Of a stretch of DNA of 64,000 nucleotides, positions 63,595 to 64,000 are shown one piece after another. The DNA is from Bacteroidales bacterium UBA2714. Its GTDB lineage: Bacteria; Bacteroidota; Bacteroidia; Bacteroidales; P3. Under the pieces are notes generated by a model. That model had not been told where the DNA came from. It ran no database searches and saw only the letters and a program-made list of their open reading frames with translations. The position numbers were made by a program, and so were the translations under genes. The stretch is taken from positions 47,487-111,486 of the forward strand of contig DEKU01000052.1 of NCBI GenBank assembly GCA_002354035.1, given 5' to 3'. Within the stretch, counting starts at the first letter, position 1. Each line of letters starts with the position of its first letter.

Positions 63595-64000
63595 TCATTC
63601 CCCGCGGCGGAACACCTTTTTGCCGTAGGGGGTCAGCACTTGCTGGTCGGCCAGCCAGCCGACGGGCAGCTCGACAAACAGCATGCCGCAGGCGTAGCTC
63701 TGCACGCTGTAGATGTTGTAGAAGGCGGTGATGGAGGAGCGGGTGCTGTCGATGCTGAAGCCGTCGGGAGCGGGCAGGCACTGGTGGTAATCGTCGAAGA
63801 GGCACTCGGTGGGGTCGCCGTTTTGGCGGTTGGCTGGCACCTCGTCAAGGGCGCGCCGCAGCAGGCGCCCGATGCCGGTGGTGTCGATAAGGTCGTGCAG
63901 CTGGACGATGGCGCCCGAGGTGCGGTCCACGATGAGTGATTGGGAGGCGTAGGAGCCGTGGGGGGCATAGGCCAGCATGTTTTCGGTGTGGACGGAGAAG
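63595..64000 (-). CDS. DUF3298/RsiV-like protein, C-terminal part
   Basis: The frame is still open at the right edge, so the N-terminus lies outside the window; about 134 residues are seen. The part 'GAIVQLHDLIDTTGIGRLLR' and the end 'YACGMLFVELPVGWLADQQV' match the DUF3298 domain (RsiV-like, in which 'YAxGxxxVxLPY' precedes the final strand). In Bacteroidetes such proteins are exported lipoproteins of unknown role. The internal ATG at 63978 is not taken as the start. Confidence 0.7.
   Translation of the reverse strand, partial: FSVHTENMLAYAPHGSYASQSLIVDRTSGAIVQLHDLIDTTGIGRLLRRALDEVPANRQNGDPTECLFDDYHQCLPAPDGFSIDSTRSSITAFYNIYSVQSYACGMLFVELPVGWLADQQVLTPYGKKVFRRGE

Overview
The window looks like chromosomal DNA of an uncultured, fairly GC-rich member of the Bacteroidales. 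Four things point there. Most mapped promoters have the Bacteroidetes sigma-70 shape, a TAnnTTTG -7 box, often with TTTG 19-20 bases upstream. Shine-Dalgarno sequences are missing and leaders are A-rich. Two secreted proteins carry a type IX secretion (T9SS) C-terminal signal and a GldB-like lipoprotein is present. The gene repertoire also fits: a SusC-like/TonB barrel, DUF349, YfhO, DUF4369, M56/BlaI, and a GH3-beta-lactamase fusion. I found no rRNA, complete tRNA, CRISPR array, transposase or phage gene.

Layout. 1-2000: C-terminus of a DUF748/AsmA-like envelope protein and a TerB-DnaJ co-chaperone. 2122-6090: a leftward redox cluster (ferritin-like protein, PNPOx-like flavoprotein, metallo-beta-lactamase-rubredoxin fusion, 57-residue winged-helix protein, iron-sulfur flavoprotein) facing a divergent AraC regulator. 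6190-12878: GH3/beta-lactamase cell-wall enzyme, glyA, a Fic protein and galE. 13087-18136: a BlaI repressor, M56 sensor, TonB-dependent barrel and thioredoxin-like lipoprotein operon, followed by a T9SS-exported thioredoxin-like/PKD protein and clpB. 23100-31034: leftward housekeeping genes (ftsH, lpxH, DUF4369 lipoprotein, aroC, FKBP isomerase, buk, DUF58, trxA). 31383-33589: lytic transglycosylase, DivIC/FtsB-like protein and NlpC/P60 lipoprotein. 33799-40152: a tight leftward operon (DUF349, GldB-like, LtaS-like, DAG kinase, SUI1). 40354-47453: GT2, YfhO, 7TM-HD hydrolase and a second T9SS protein. 47797-55310: IPExxxVDY-like protein, radical SAM enzyme, pepD, ADP-forming acyl-CoA synthetase, a lipoprotein and nhaC.

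55461-58832 is an AT-richer accessory island and the most unusual part. It holds three two-gene modules, each with a 4-base ATGA overlap and each behind a near-identical promoter cassette: DUF5674 plus a helical partner, and two antitoxin/PIN pairs. Between them lie a small lipoprotein pair and a 242-base quasi-palindromic element that folds as a rod and may be a structured RNA. The final part (58856-64000) contains DUF1015, an unknown anchored protein, a ParE-type toxin-antitoxin pair, a metallo-beta-lactamase lipoprotein, a YjbR-like protein and a truncated DUF3298-like gene.

The genes fit a fermentative anaerobe: acyl-CoA to acid conversion with ATP gain (buk, ADP-forming acyl-CoA synthetase), peptide use (pepD), oxygen/iron stress handling, and heavy investment in cell-envelope enzymes. 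All functions are inferred by reading translated sequence and family memory; no database search was run.
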